Source: DATAOG01 sp963782885 (GTDB taxonomy: Bacteria > Pseudomonadota > Alphaproteobacteria > Geminicoccales > Geminicoccaceae). Taken from it: DNA of 64,000 bases. Both the position numbers and the translations under genes were made by a program. Where the stretch lies: NCBI GenBank assembly GCA_963782885.1, contig CAWALL010000016.1, positions 62,001 to 126,000 of the forward strand, read 5' to 3'. The first letter of the stretch is position 1. Every line of letters begins with the position of its first letter. Below, piece by piece: positions 38,444-48,922 of the stretch. The notes under the pieces were generated by a model. The model did no database searches and had not been told where the DNA came from. It saw only the letters and a list, made by a program, of their open reading frames with translations.

Positions 38444-39064
38444 ATGGGAGTCTCGATCGTGAGTGCAAAGTACCGCGGATATGCAGGCCCGAACATTAGC
38501 GTAAACTATACTGATTGCCTAAAAAAGCTCTATCCAAAAGTCAAAGAAGGGAATTCCGTTGAAAACCCACTAATCGTACCATTTGTCCTTACGTGTGCCG
38601 CCGCGCTTGAAGCCAAGCTGAACGATACCATAGTTTCTTGGGCCTGGGACACGCTGGGCAAAAAAGAATATAAAACTGTCTCTGAAGCGCTGCTTACTAT
38701 GTCCTTAAAAAGTAAAATAGATACTGTCGTCGTTTTGCTGTCTCGAAATCGATTTACATTCAGGAGAGACGCTAAATGCTATCAAACTTTGCTCAAGCTT
38801 ATATCCATCCGAAACAAGCTGATCCACAACAAAGGATTTTATGACTACGTAGAAGTAGAGTATGACAAAGAGTCAGACAGAATCGTGAATTTGGATGATG
38901 ATTTCACCCAGCGCTTGATGAAAGCTCCCTTCCTTAGTATAGGAGCGTCAGAATGTGAGGAATTCTATAGAGCAATTGAACTTCTCGACGACAAGATTTT
39001 CTATCCGGCAGAGAGAAATGCACTCTCCGAGAATGACGTAGTGCGGCCAATCGAGCATCAATAG
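38444..39064 (+). CDS. AT-rich HEPN-like protein
   Basis: A 206-residue protein of unknown family with base composition far more AT-rich than anything around it, pointing to recent transfer. In the middle, LLKLISIRNKLIHNKGFYDY contains the R-x4-H pattern (RNKLIH) that forms the RNase active site of HEPN domains, within a predicted helical context. Upstream helices include VLTCAAALEAKLNDTIVSWA, and the C-terminus includes ECEEFYRAIELLDDKIF. HEPN proteins act as RNases or toxins in defence and toxin-antitoxin systems. No obvious antitoxin or MNT partner lies next to it. ATG 38444 is plausible; GTG 38459 is an alternative. Confidence 0.6.
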   Translation: MGVSIVSAKYRGYAGPNISVNYTDCLKKLYPKVKEGNSVENPLIVPFVLTCAAALEAKLNDTIVSWAWDTLGKKEYKTVSEALLTMSLKSKIDTVVVLLSRNRFTFRRDAKCYQTLLKLISIRNKLIHNKGFYDYVEVEYDKESDRIVNLDDDFTQRLMKAPFLSIGASECEEFYRAIELLDDKIFYPAERNALSENDVVRPIEHQ

Positions 39065-39146
39065 ATAACAGTGGCGCTCGCCCAGGGCCTCGCGGTAGGC
39101 GGTCACGGCCTCGCCTGGGGGATTCGTCAGAACGAAAAAGGAACCT

Positions 39147-39745
39147 TTTCCAATCGGCGCCGCGATCCGGGGCTCCCGGGGTCAGGGTCAGGTCTTGGCT
39201 CCCAGGGTCAGGTCTGGCATTCAAGCATGTTCATCGCGCGTCCCGTTCACGCCCCGGTCCCCGCCGGCCGATTGGTCGACCGGAGTTCGCCTTTCGTTCG
39301 CGGCCGGATGCTACAGAAGTGACGCATGTGGGCACGAGCGGCGCATGGAGCCGGAGCATCAACCTGCTTGATTCTTGCCTGTTTGCGACATGATCAGTCG
39401 GCGTGGCCGGGCCGATTTGGGCAGCCGTGGCGGGAGGTTGGCGTCAGAACTTCAAAAACTACCTGCGGTTGATGCGAGCTTGATGCGATTGATGACGAAT
39501 CAGTACTTCGGGCGGTCAGTAAAAGATGCGTCACTTTCGACGCATGGTGGCGCATCCGATGCGCCACTTTCAGTAAAACATGCGCCACTTGTGAATCCAT
39601 GCGGGGGACAATTTCAATGGTGACGAACGGCATTGACTTTGGGCAGCGCAACTTGATTGGCCGTGATCTGGCGGATTGGAAGAAACGGCGGAGGAACGCT
39701 GAGCACTGGCGTCTGGAATCTTTCCAATCAGCGCGGCGATCCGGG
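39147..39745. repeat. Pair of 25-base direct repeats flanking insertion-sequence debris
   Basis: The 25-base sequences at 39147-39171 and 39721-39745 both start TTTCCAATC, end GCGATCCGGG and match at 23 positions. Between them lie two CAGGGTCAGGTCT copies (39183-39195 and 39203-39215) and repeats resembling IS ends. The whole 39065-39753 interval has no intact gene. It looks like a graveyard of mobile elements beside the HEPN-like gene. Confidence 0.6.
39317..39590. mobile_element. Possible IS21-like remnant: inverted and direct terminal-type repeats
   Basis: AAGTGACGCATGT at 39317-39329 is the near-exact inverse of ACATGCGCCACTT at 39578-39590 and of AGATGCGTCACTT at 39524-39536. The 20-base units 39517-39536 and 39571-39590 (CAGTAAAA then ATGCG) are direct repeats with two mismatches. 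Between them GTGGCGCATC/GATGCGCCAC (39547-39567) is an inverted repeat. Multiple short terminal repeats of this appearance occur at IS21-family ends. No istA or istB sequence remains, so this is at most an empty scar. Confidence 0.4.
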
Positions 39746-39753
39746 CGGTCCTG

Positions 39754-41514
39754 CTAGCGTCGCTTCGGCAGATAGAGGTCGGTGAGGGTGCCCTCGAACG
39801 CCTCGGCCGAGAAGGCGATCGTCTCCGAGAGCGTCGGGTGCGGGTGGACCGTGAGGCCGACGTCCTCGGCATCGGCGCCCATCTCGATCGCGAGCGCCAC
39901 CTCCGCGATCAGATCGCCCGCGTTGACGCCGACGATGCCGGCGCCGAGCAGCTGCCCGCTCGCCTCGTCGAACAGAAGCTTGGTCAGGCCCTCGGGGCGC
40001 GCGATGCCGAGCGCCCGGCCGGACGCGGCCCAGGGGAAGCTGCCCTTGCCGTATTTGATGCCTTTGGCCTTGGCCTCGGTCTCGGTCAGGCCGGCCCAGG
40101 CGATCTCGGGATCGGTGTAGGCGACCGAGGGGATGCATTTCACGTCGAACCAGCTGTTCCTGCCGGCGGCGGCCTCCGCCGCGACCTTGGCCTCGTGGGT
40201 CGCCTTGTGGGCCAGCATCGGCTGGCCGACCACGTCGCCGATCGCGAAGATGTGGTGGACGTTGGTGCGCTGCTGCTTGTCGACCGGGATGAAGCCCCGC
40301 TCGTCGACCGTGACGCCCGCGGCCTCCGCCCCGATCCCCTTGCCGTTCGGCCGCCTGCCCACCGCGACCAGGATCTTGTCGAAGGTGTCCGACTTTGGCG
40401 CCTTCGGCCCCTCGAAGCTGACCTCGAGGCCCTTCTTGTCCGCCTTGACGTCGGTCACCTTGGTGCCGAGAAAGATGTTCTCGTAGAGCGGCTCGATCCG
40501 TTTGTGCAGCGGCCGGATGATGTCCGGATCGGCGCCCGGGATCAGCTGATCCATCAGCTCGACGACCGTGATCTTGCTGCCGAGCTCGTGGTAGACGGTC
40601 GCCATCTCGAGCCCGATGATGCCGCCGCCCAGCACGAGCAGGCGCTCGGGCACGCCCTCGAGCTCGAGCGCCCCGGTCGAATCCATGACCCGCGGGTCGT
40701 CCCGTGGGATAAAGGGAAGAAAAATCGGCGCCGAGCCGGAGGCGATGATCGCCTGGGCAAAGCCGATCGTTTTTTTGCCACTGTCGGTCTCGATCTCGAG
40801 CTGGTTGGGCGAGGTGAACCTGCCGACGCCCTGCACGACCTGGACCTTCCGTTGCTTGGCGAGGTTCGCGAGCCCGCCGGTCAGGCGTCCGACCACGCCG
40901 TCCTTCCAGTCGGCGAGCTCGTCGAGGTCGATCTCGGGCTTGCCGAACTTGAGGCCATGCTCTGCCATGTCGCGGGCTTCCGCGATCACCTTGGCGGCGT
41001 GCAGCAGCGCCTTGGACGGGATGCAGCCGACGTTCAGGCAGACCCCGCCCAGCGTCGCGAAGCGCTCGACCAGCACGGTCTTGAGCCCGAGATCGGCGGC
41101 GCGGAAGGCGGCGGTGTAACCGCCCGGCCCCGAGCCCAGCACGACGAGCTCGGCCTGGATATCGCCCTCACCGGCTTTCGCGGCGGCCGGCACGGGCTTC
41201 GGTTTTTCGGCCTTGGCCGGCTCGGCTTTCGTCTCCTTCGGTGGCGCAGACTCCGTTGCCTGGGCCTCGTCGGCCGCCTCGGTCTCGAGCACAAGGATCA
41301 GATCGCCCTCGGAGACCCGATCGCCCGCCTTGACCTTGACCTCCTCGACCTGGCCGGCCGCGGGTGCCGGCACCTCCATGCTCGCCTTGTCGGATTCGAG
41401 CGTGATCATCGGGTCTTCGGGCGCCAGGCGATCGCCCGGCTTGACGTGGACCTCGATCACCTCGACGCCCTCGAAGTCGCCGATGTCCGGGACTTTGACC
41501 TCGGTCGTGGCCAT
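39754..41514 (-). CDS. lpdA: Dihydrolipoyl dehydrogenase (E3) with N-terminal lipoyl domain
   Basis: A 586-residue E3 of the pyruvate dehydrogenase complex. Residues 1-80 are a lipoyl domain with the lipoylated Lys in LESDKASMEVPAPAAGQVEE. An Ala/Pro/Lys-rich linker follows to about residue 125. The flavoprotein has the FAD motif VVLGSGPGGYTAAFRAADLG, the redox disulfide GGVCLNVGCIPSKALLHAAK, the NAD site LLVLGGGIIGLEMATVYHEL and the C-terminal His-Glu pair HPHPTLSETI. The lipoyl-domain fusion is typical of E3 encoded with homodimeric E1. It is the last gene of the operon. Confidence 0.95.
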   Translation of the reverse strand: MATTEVKVPDIGDFEGVEVIEVHVKPGDRLAPEDPMITLESDKASMEVPAPAAGQVEEVKVKAGDRVSEGDLILVLETEAADEAQATESAPPKETKAEPAKAEKPKPVPAAAKAGEGDIQAELVVLGSGPGGYTAAFRAADLGLKTVLVERFATLGGVCLNVGCIPSKALLHAAKVIAEARDMAEHGLKFGKPEIDLDELADWKDGVVGRLTGGLANLAKQRKVQVVQGVGRFTSPNQLEIETDSGKKTIGFAQAIIASGSAPIFLPFIPRDDPRVMDSTGALELEGVPERLLVLGGGIIGLEMATVYHELGSKITVVELMDQLIPGADPDIIRPLHKRIEPLYENIFLGTKVTDVKADKKGLEVSFEGPKAPKSDTFDKILVAVGRRPNGKGIGAEAAGVTVDERGFIPVDKQQRTNVHHIFAIGDVVGQPMLAHKATHEAKVAAEAAAGRNSWFDVKCIPSVAYTDPEIAWAGLTETEAKAKGIKYGKGSFPWAASGRALGIARPEGLTKLLFDEASGQLLGAGIVGVNAGDLIAEVALAIEMGADAEDVGLTVHPHPTLSETIAFSAEAFEGTLTDLYLPKRR

Positions 41515-41529
41515 GCGCGCGTCTCCTTT

Positions 41530-42807
41530 TCAGAGCACCAGCCGGCGCACGTCCTCGAGGACATGGCAGAGGTGGCGGGTGAAGCGGGCGGCAAGCGCGC
41601 CGTCGACCACCCGGTGGTCGTACGAGAGGGCCACCGGCAGCATCAGCCGCGGCTGGAAGGCGCTGCCGTCCCAGACCGGCGCCATCTTGGCTCGCACGAC
41701 GCCCAGGATCGCGACCTCCGGCGCGTTGACGAGTGGGGTAAAACCGGTGCCGCCGATGCCGCCCAGGCTCGAGATCGTGAACGAGGCGCCCTGCAGCTCG
41801 GCCGAGGCGAGCTTGCCGTCGCGCGCCTTCTTCGAGACTTCGCCGAGCTCGCGGGAGAGCTGGTCGACGCCCTTCCGGTCGACGTCGCGCACGACCGGCA
41901 CGACCAGGCCGCCCGGGGTGTCGACCGCGATGCCTAAGTGCACGTATTTCTTCAGGATCAGGTTCTCCTTGTCCGGCGCCAGCGAGGCGTTGACGTCCGG
42001 GTACTTGCGCAGCGCCGAGACCGCGGCCTTGATCAGGAAGGCGAGCAGCGTGACCCGGTAGCCCTGCTCCCTGGCCGCCCCGTCCAATTCCTTCCGATAG
42101 GCCTCGAGCTCGGTGATGTCGGCCTCGTCGGCTTGTGTGACCTGGGGCACGTTGAGCCAGGCGCGGTGCAGATGCGGGCCCGAGATCTTCTTGATCCGGG
42201 ACAAGGGCACGGTCTCGATCTCGCCGAACTTGGCAAAATCGACCGGCGGGATCTCGGGGATGCCGGCGCCCGCCGCGGGTGCGCCGGCGGCGGCCGGGGC
42301 TGCCCCGCCGAGATGCGCCTTGACGTCATCCTTGGTGATCCGGCCCTTCTCGCCGCTGCCCTCGATCCGGGTGAGGTCGACCTCGAGCTCGCGGGCGAGG
42401 CGGCGGACGCTCGGGCTGGCGTGCACGCCGGCGAAATCCTTGGCTCCGCCGTCCCCCTTGGGGGCCGCGGCGGCGGGCGGCGCCTTCTCCTCGCGCGCCT
42501 GAAGCGGCTCGGCGTCGGATTCCTGGATGCCTTCGGGCGAGGGCGGCTGGACCGGCGAGGCGACGTCGCCCGCCTCCATCAGCAGGATCAGGTCGCCCTC
42601 GGAGACGCGGTCGCCCGCCTTGACCTTGATCTCGCTGACCTTGCCCGCGAACGGAGCCGGCACCTCCATGCTCGCCTTGTCGGATTCGAGCGTGATCAGC
42701 GGGTCCTCCTCCTGGACCTCGTCGCCGGCCTTGGCGATCACCTCGACGATCTCGACGTCCTTGAAGTCGCCGATGTCCGGAACCTTGACCTCCTGCACCC
42801 CCGCCAT
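41530..42807 (-). CDS. aceF: Dihydrolipoamide acetyltransferase (pyruvate dehydrogenase E2)
   Basis: A 425-residue E2 core. One lipoyl domain (LESDKASMEVPAPFAGKVSE, lipoyl Lys), a linker, a peripheral-subunit-binding domain (ASPSVRRLARELEVDLTRIE, then GSGEKGRITKDDV) and the catalytic acetyltransferase domain ending SYDHRVVDGALAARFTRHLC with the HxxxD motif. It transfers the acetyl group from lipoate to CoA. ATG 42807 is preferred over 42834 because it begins MAGVQEVKVPDIGDFKDV. It lies between the methyltransferase and lpdA genes. Confidence 0.94.
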   Translation of the reverse strand: MAGVQEVKVPDIGDFKDVEIVEVIAKAGDEVQEEDPLITLESDKASMEVPAPFAGKVSEIKVKAGDRVSEGDLILLMEAGDVASPVQPPSPEGIQESDAEPLQAREEKAPPAAAAPKGDGGAKDFAGVHASPSVRRLARELEVDLTRIEGSGEKGRITKDDVKAHLGGAAPAAAGAPAAGAGIPEIPPVDFAKFGEIETVPLSRIKKISGPHLHRAWLNVPQVTQADEADITELEAYRKELDGAAREQGYRVTLLAFLIKAAVSALRKYPDVNASLAPDKENLILKKYVHLGIAVDTPGGLVVPVVRDVDRKGVDQLSRELGEVSKKARDGKLASAELQGASFTISSLGGIGGTGFTPLVNAPEVAILGVVRAKMAPVWDGSAFQPRLMLPVALSYDHRVVDGALAARFTRHLCHVLEDVRRLVL

Positions 42808-42850
42808 GGCGTTCTTCCCCTGTTGTCGCCCCACCCTCGAACGGGGTGCC

Positions 42851-43765
42851 TCAGTTCAGCGCCTCATGGAGGCGCGCGATGTGCTCGGGCCCGATCTCGC
42901 AGCAGCCGCCGACCAGGCGCGCGCCGGCCGCGATCCACTCCCTGGCGTACTTCAGGTAGGCATCAGGACCGAGATCCGGCCGCGTGCCCAGCGCCGCGAT
43001 GCCATCGGTCGCTCCCCAGCCTGCCGGCACCGAGGCAAAGCCGTTGGCGTAGCCGCCGCAGGGCCAGTGTCCGAGCGCCGCGAGCTCGGGCATCGCGGCG
43101 GTGATGCTCTCCGGCGCACAGCAGTTGGCGAGAAAGCCGCTGACCGCCACCTCGGCGATCGCCGCTGCGGCCTCGCTGACGCGCTCGCCGCTGCGCAGAC
43201 GACCGGCGCCCCGGTCATCGAGCGTCCAGGCGACCCAGACCGGCTTGCCGGTCGAGGCCGCGCCGCAGGCGGCCGCGCGCGCCTCGGCCGCGCTCGACAT
43301 GGTCTCGCATAACAACAGGTCGACGTAAGGGGCGAGGATCTCCGCCTGCTCGCGATAGAGCGGCAGGATCTCCTCGGATGGCCGCACCAGGTCCGGCCGG
43401 TAGCTGCCGTAGAGCGGCGGCAGCGAGCCGGCGATCAGCACGTCCCGATCGAGCTCGTCGCGGGCCTGGCAGGCGAGCTCGCCCGCCAGCCGGTTGAGCG
43501 CCTCGAACTGGTCGCCGATGCCGGCCTCGACGAGCAGCGGCCGCTTGGTTGAGTAGGTGTTGGTGGTGATGATCCGGGCACCGGCACGGATGTAGTCACG
43601 GTGCACCTCGAGCACGGTTGCCGGCGAGCGCAGGAGCGCGTTGGCCGACCACAAGGCCGGCGGCCCCCCGGTCAGCCCGCGCCGACGCAGCTCCTGGCCC
43701 ATACCGCCGTCCATCAGGACCACGCCGGCCGGGAGCATCACTGCCGGGACTTCGTCCCTCGTCAT
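42851..43765 (-). CDS. Homocysteine S-methyltransferase family protein
   Basis: A 304-residue zinc-dependent methyltransferase. It begins VVLMDGGMGQELRRRGLTGG. The zinc cysteines appear as FLANCCAPESI and the C-terminal GARLVGGCCEIGPEHI. It includes IRAGARIITTNTYSTKRPLL. The family transfers methyl groups from betaine, S-methylmethionine or other donors to homocysteine. The donor is not evident. Its position between aceE and aceF, on the same strand with short gaps, is unusual. ATG 43765 is favoured over GTG 43774. Confidence 0.85.
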   Translation of the reverse strand: MTRDEVPAVMLPAGVVLMDGGMGQELRRRGLTGGPPALWSANALLRSPATVLEVHRDYIRAGARIITTNTYSTKRPLLVEAGIGDQFEALNRLAGELACQARDELDRDVLIAGSLPPLYGSYRPDLVRPSEEILPLYREQAEILAPYVDLLLCETMSSAAEARAAACGAASTGKPVWVAWTLDDRGAGRLRSGERVSEAAAAIAEVAVSGFLANCCAPESITAAMPELAALGHWPCGGYANGFASVPAGWGATDGIAALGTRPDLGPDAYLKYAREWIAAGARLVGGCCEIGPEHIARLHEALN

Positions 43766-43777
43766 GACTTTCACCGA

Positions 43778-46450
<2,673 letters not shown>

Positions 46451-46491
46451 GGCGGTTTTCCCTCCCTGTTGACGCGGCGCGCCGCGTCGGC

Positions 46492-47823
46492 TCAATCCGC
46501 GGCTTCGGGTATCGGCGTACGGGGCTCCAACGCCAGGGCTTCGAGCCCCTTCGGTAGCGGCCCGCCGGTCGCCCAGTCGAGCAGGGCTGCGGTGTGCACG
46601 ATCGGAAGAGCGGTCCCGGCCGCGATCTGGGTGATGCAGCCGATGTTGCCGGTTGCGATCAGGTCCGGCTCAAGCCGCTCGATGTTCTGGACCTTGCGCG
46701 CGCGCAGCCGGGTTGCGATGGCCGGCTGGAGCAGATTGTAGGTGCCGGCCGAGCCGCAGCAGAGGTGGCCCTCGGGCACGTCCTTGACGGTGAAGCCCGC
46801 CTGGGCCAGCAGCTGCTTGGGCTCGAGGCGGATCGCCTGCCCGTGCTGCATCGAGCACGCCGAATGGTAGGCGACCACGAGTTTCGGCACGCCGACCGGC
46901 GGCTTCAGCCCGAGCCCCACCATCAGCTCGGTGACGTCCTTGGTGATGGCGCTGATCCGGGCGGCCTTCTCGGCATAGGCGGCATTCTCCCGGAGCATGA
47001 ACCCGTAGTCCTTGACCGTGGTTCCGCAGCCCGAGGCGTTGATCACCACGGCATCCAGGCCTTCGCCCTCGAGCTCCCGCCACCAGGCATCGATGTTGGC
47101 CTTCGCGTCGCGCAAGGCTGGCCGCTCCTTGCCCAGGTGATGGGTGAGCGCGCCGCAGCAGCCGGCGCCCTTGGGGATCACGACCTCGACGCCGTGGCGG
47201 GTGAGCAGCCGGATCGTCGCCTCGTTGATCTCGGGCGCCAGGACCTGCTGGGCGCAGCCGGCGAGCAGCGCGACCCGCGCCCGCTTCGGACCCCCGGCCG
47301 GGAACACCTGCGGCCGGTCGACCGGCGAAGCCTCCGGAATCGAGGCCGGCGCCAGCTCGAACAGGGTCCGCAGGCGGCCGGGCAGGAAGCGCGCGAGCGG
47401 CCGCGCAAAGCTCGCGCCAAGCAGGGAAAAACGGAACAGCGCGGGCCGCGGCAGCACGATCGCCAGCAGGCTGCGCAGGAGCCGGTCGGGCAGGGGGCGG
47501 GTGTAGGTCTGCTCGATGTGCCGGCGCGCGTAATCCACCAGATGCATGTAATGCACGTCGGACGGGCAGGTGGTCATGCAGGCGAGGCAGGACAGGCACC
47601 GGTCGATGTGCTTGACGACCTGGGCATTGGCCGGCTTGCTGTTCTCCAGCATGTCCTTGATCAGGTAGATCCGGCCGCGCGGGCTGTCGAGCTCGTCGCC
47701 GAGCAGCACGTAGGTCGGACAGGTCGCGGTGCAGAAGCCGCAGTGCACGCAGCGGCGCAGGATCGCCTCCGACGAGCGGACGTCCGGGTCCCTCAACTGC
47801 TCGGCCGTGAAGACGGTCTGCAT
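46492..47823 (-). CDS. glcF: Glycolate oxidase iron-sulfur subunit
   Basis: A 443-residue subunit of the FAD/FeS glycolate dehydrogenase. Two 4Fe-4S motifs (RCVHCGFCTATCPTY and RCLSCLACMTTCPSD) are followed by two CCG domains (GAGCCGALTHHLGKERP; CSMQHGQ; GHLCCGSAGTYNLLQP). It passes electrons from glycolate oxidation to the respiratory chain. The usual partners glcD and glcE are not in the window, so it is an orphan here or its partners lie elsewhere. It is the first gene of the run leading into aceE. Confidence 0.92.
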   Translation of the reverse strand: MQTVFTAEQLRDPDVRSSEAILRRCVHCGFCTATCPTYVLLGDELDSPRGRIYLIKDMLENSKPANAQVVKHIDRCLSCLACMTTCPSDVHYMHLVDYARRHIEQTYTRPLPDRLLRSLLAIVLPRPALFRFSLLGASFARPLARFLPGRLRTLFELAPASIPEASPVDRPQVFPAGGPKRARVALLAGCAQQVLAPEINEATIRLLTRHGVEVVIPKGAGCCGALTHHLGKERPALRDAKANIDAWWRELEGEGLDAVVINASGCGTTVKDYGFMLRENAAYAEKAARISAITKDVTELMVGLGLKPPVGVPKLVVAYHSACSMQHGQAIRLEPKQLLAQAGFTVKDVPEGHLCCGSAGTYNLLQPAIATRLRARKVQNIERLEPDLIATGNIGCITQIAAGTALPIVHTAALLDWATGGPLPKGLEALALEPRTPIPEAAD

Positions 47824-47962
47824 GCCCCTGCCTCGATGCACGCGCAGCGCGTGCCGATTCCTCCCCGCTTCCCGTCCTAACATCGAGATCCCGGGTGGTC
47901 TTGGCAAGCCACCGCCCCTATCGTGCGCACGTCGGCAGGCAGTCCCTCCCTGATGCGAGTGC

Positions 47963-48724
47963 ATGATGACGACCGGACCGGATCGAAGCCTCTCGCAACG
48001 TGATCGGCTGATCGGGCTCGTGACGAGACGCTCGCTGCTGCGCGGCGAACGGATCAAGCTCGTCTCGGGCGCGCAATCCTCCTTCTACTTCAACATGAAG
48101 CCGACCGCATTTGACCCGGAGGGCGCGGCCCTGATCGCGGAGCTGGTGCTGGACGAGGCGGAGCGCGACGGCGCCCGTCTGGTCGGCGGGCTCGAACTCG
48201 GTGCCGTCCCGATAGTCGCCTGCGTCGCGCAGCTGAGCTCGATCCGCGGTCGCCCGCTCGCCGGCTTCTTCGTGCGCAAGGCGGCCAAGGAGCACGGCAC
48301 CCGCAAGATCGTCGAAGGCCTGCCCGAGGACCTGTCGATCGCCGGCCAGCGCGCGCTGCTGGTCGAGGACGTCACCACGACCGGCGCTTCGGTGCTGCGC
48401 GCGGTCGAGGCTGCGCGCGAAGCCGGCGCCGAGGTCGAGACCGTGGTCACGATCGTCGATCGCCTCGAGGGCGCCGAGACCAACCTTGCCCGCCACGGCC
48501 TCCGCCTGATCCCGCTGACCACCGCCCGGGACTACGGCATCGAGTTCCTGACCGCGACCGATCTCACTGATTCAGAAGGTGCTGATTGGCCTCGAGCAGT
48601 TCGGGAATCAATGTCCGTAGTTTGGCGACCAGAAGCTTCAAGCTCTCGGCCTCGGTCACCAGTCCCGGTACGTCGTCGCTTGCGGCGACCCAGACGGCCG
48701 CCTCAGGGTCCCAGGTCGCGATGA
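47963..48724 (+). CDS. pyrE: Orotate phosphoribosyltransferase, C-terminus probably altered
   Basis: A pyrimidine-synthesis enzyme joining orotate and PRPP. Evidence is LVSGAQSSFYFNMKPTAFDP, the catalytic loop FVRKAAKEHGTRKIVEG and the PRPP motif ALLVEDVTTTGASVLRAVEA. The conserved protein ends near residue 200 (LTTARDYGIEFLTATDL, about 48570). Beyond it the frame runs another 50 codons (Arg/Pro-rich, no family match) exactly opposite the antisense DUF1902 gene. This suggests that the original stop was lost when that gene arrived or by an indel. The start is ATG 47963 or 47966. Confidence 0.85.
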   Translation: MMTTGPDRSLSQRDRLIGLVTRRSLLRGERIKLVSGAQSSFYFNMKPTAFDPEGAALIAELVLDEAERDGARLVGGLELGAVPIVACVAQLSSIRGRPLAGFFVRKAAKEHGTRKIVEGLPEDLSIAGQRALLVEDVTTTGASVLRAVEAAREAGAEVETVVTIVDRLEGAETNLARHGLRLIPLTTARDYGIEFLTATDLTDSEGADWPRAVRESMSVVWRPEASSSRPRSPVPVRRRLRRPRRPPQGPRSR

Positions 48725-48743
48725 CCGTGCATGCTCGTGTCAT
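48564..48743 (-). CDS. DUF1902 (HicB-like) small protein
   Basis: A 59-residue protein: TRACTVIATWDPEAAVWVAA, SDDVPGLVTEAESLKLLVAK, LRTLIPELLEANQHLL. This is the DUF1902/HicB-like fold, often an antitoxin partner of HicA-type toxins. No HicA gene is visible on either side. It lies wholly antisense to the 3' end of the pyrE frame. ATG 48743 has GAGG nine bases upstream. The 48753-48922 interval contains no other gene. Confidence 0.75.
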   Translation of the reverse strand: MTRACTVIATWDPEAAVWVAASDDVPGLVTEAESLKLLVAKLRTLIPELLEANQHLLNQ

Positions 48744-48922
48744 GTCGACCAACCTCGATTCGATCGCGCGCTCGGACCGGAATGTGAGCTCACCCTGCGA
48801 GCCGGTCCAGATCCCTGCCGAAAAACCTGGGCGTCTGTTGTCCTGAGCGGGCTTTCTGCTACCTTTGCGGCAAGCGCGCTGGCGGCGCTACTACCTGAAG
48901 ATCAACATGCGCGGGGGCGGCG

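Noticed and set aside
39838..41937. A 699-codon plus-strand open frame
   Set aside because: Antisense shadow of lpdA and part of aceF; no domain content.
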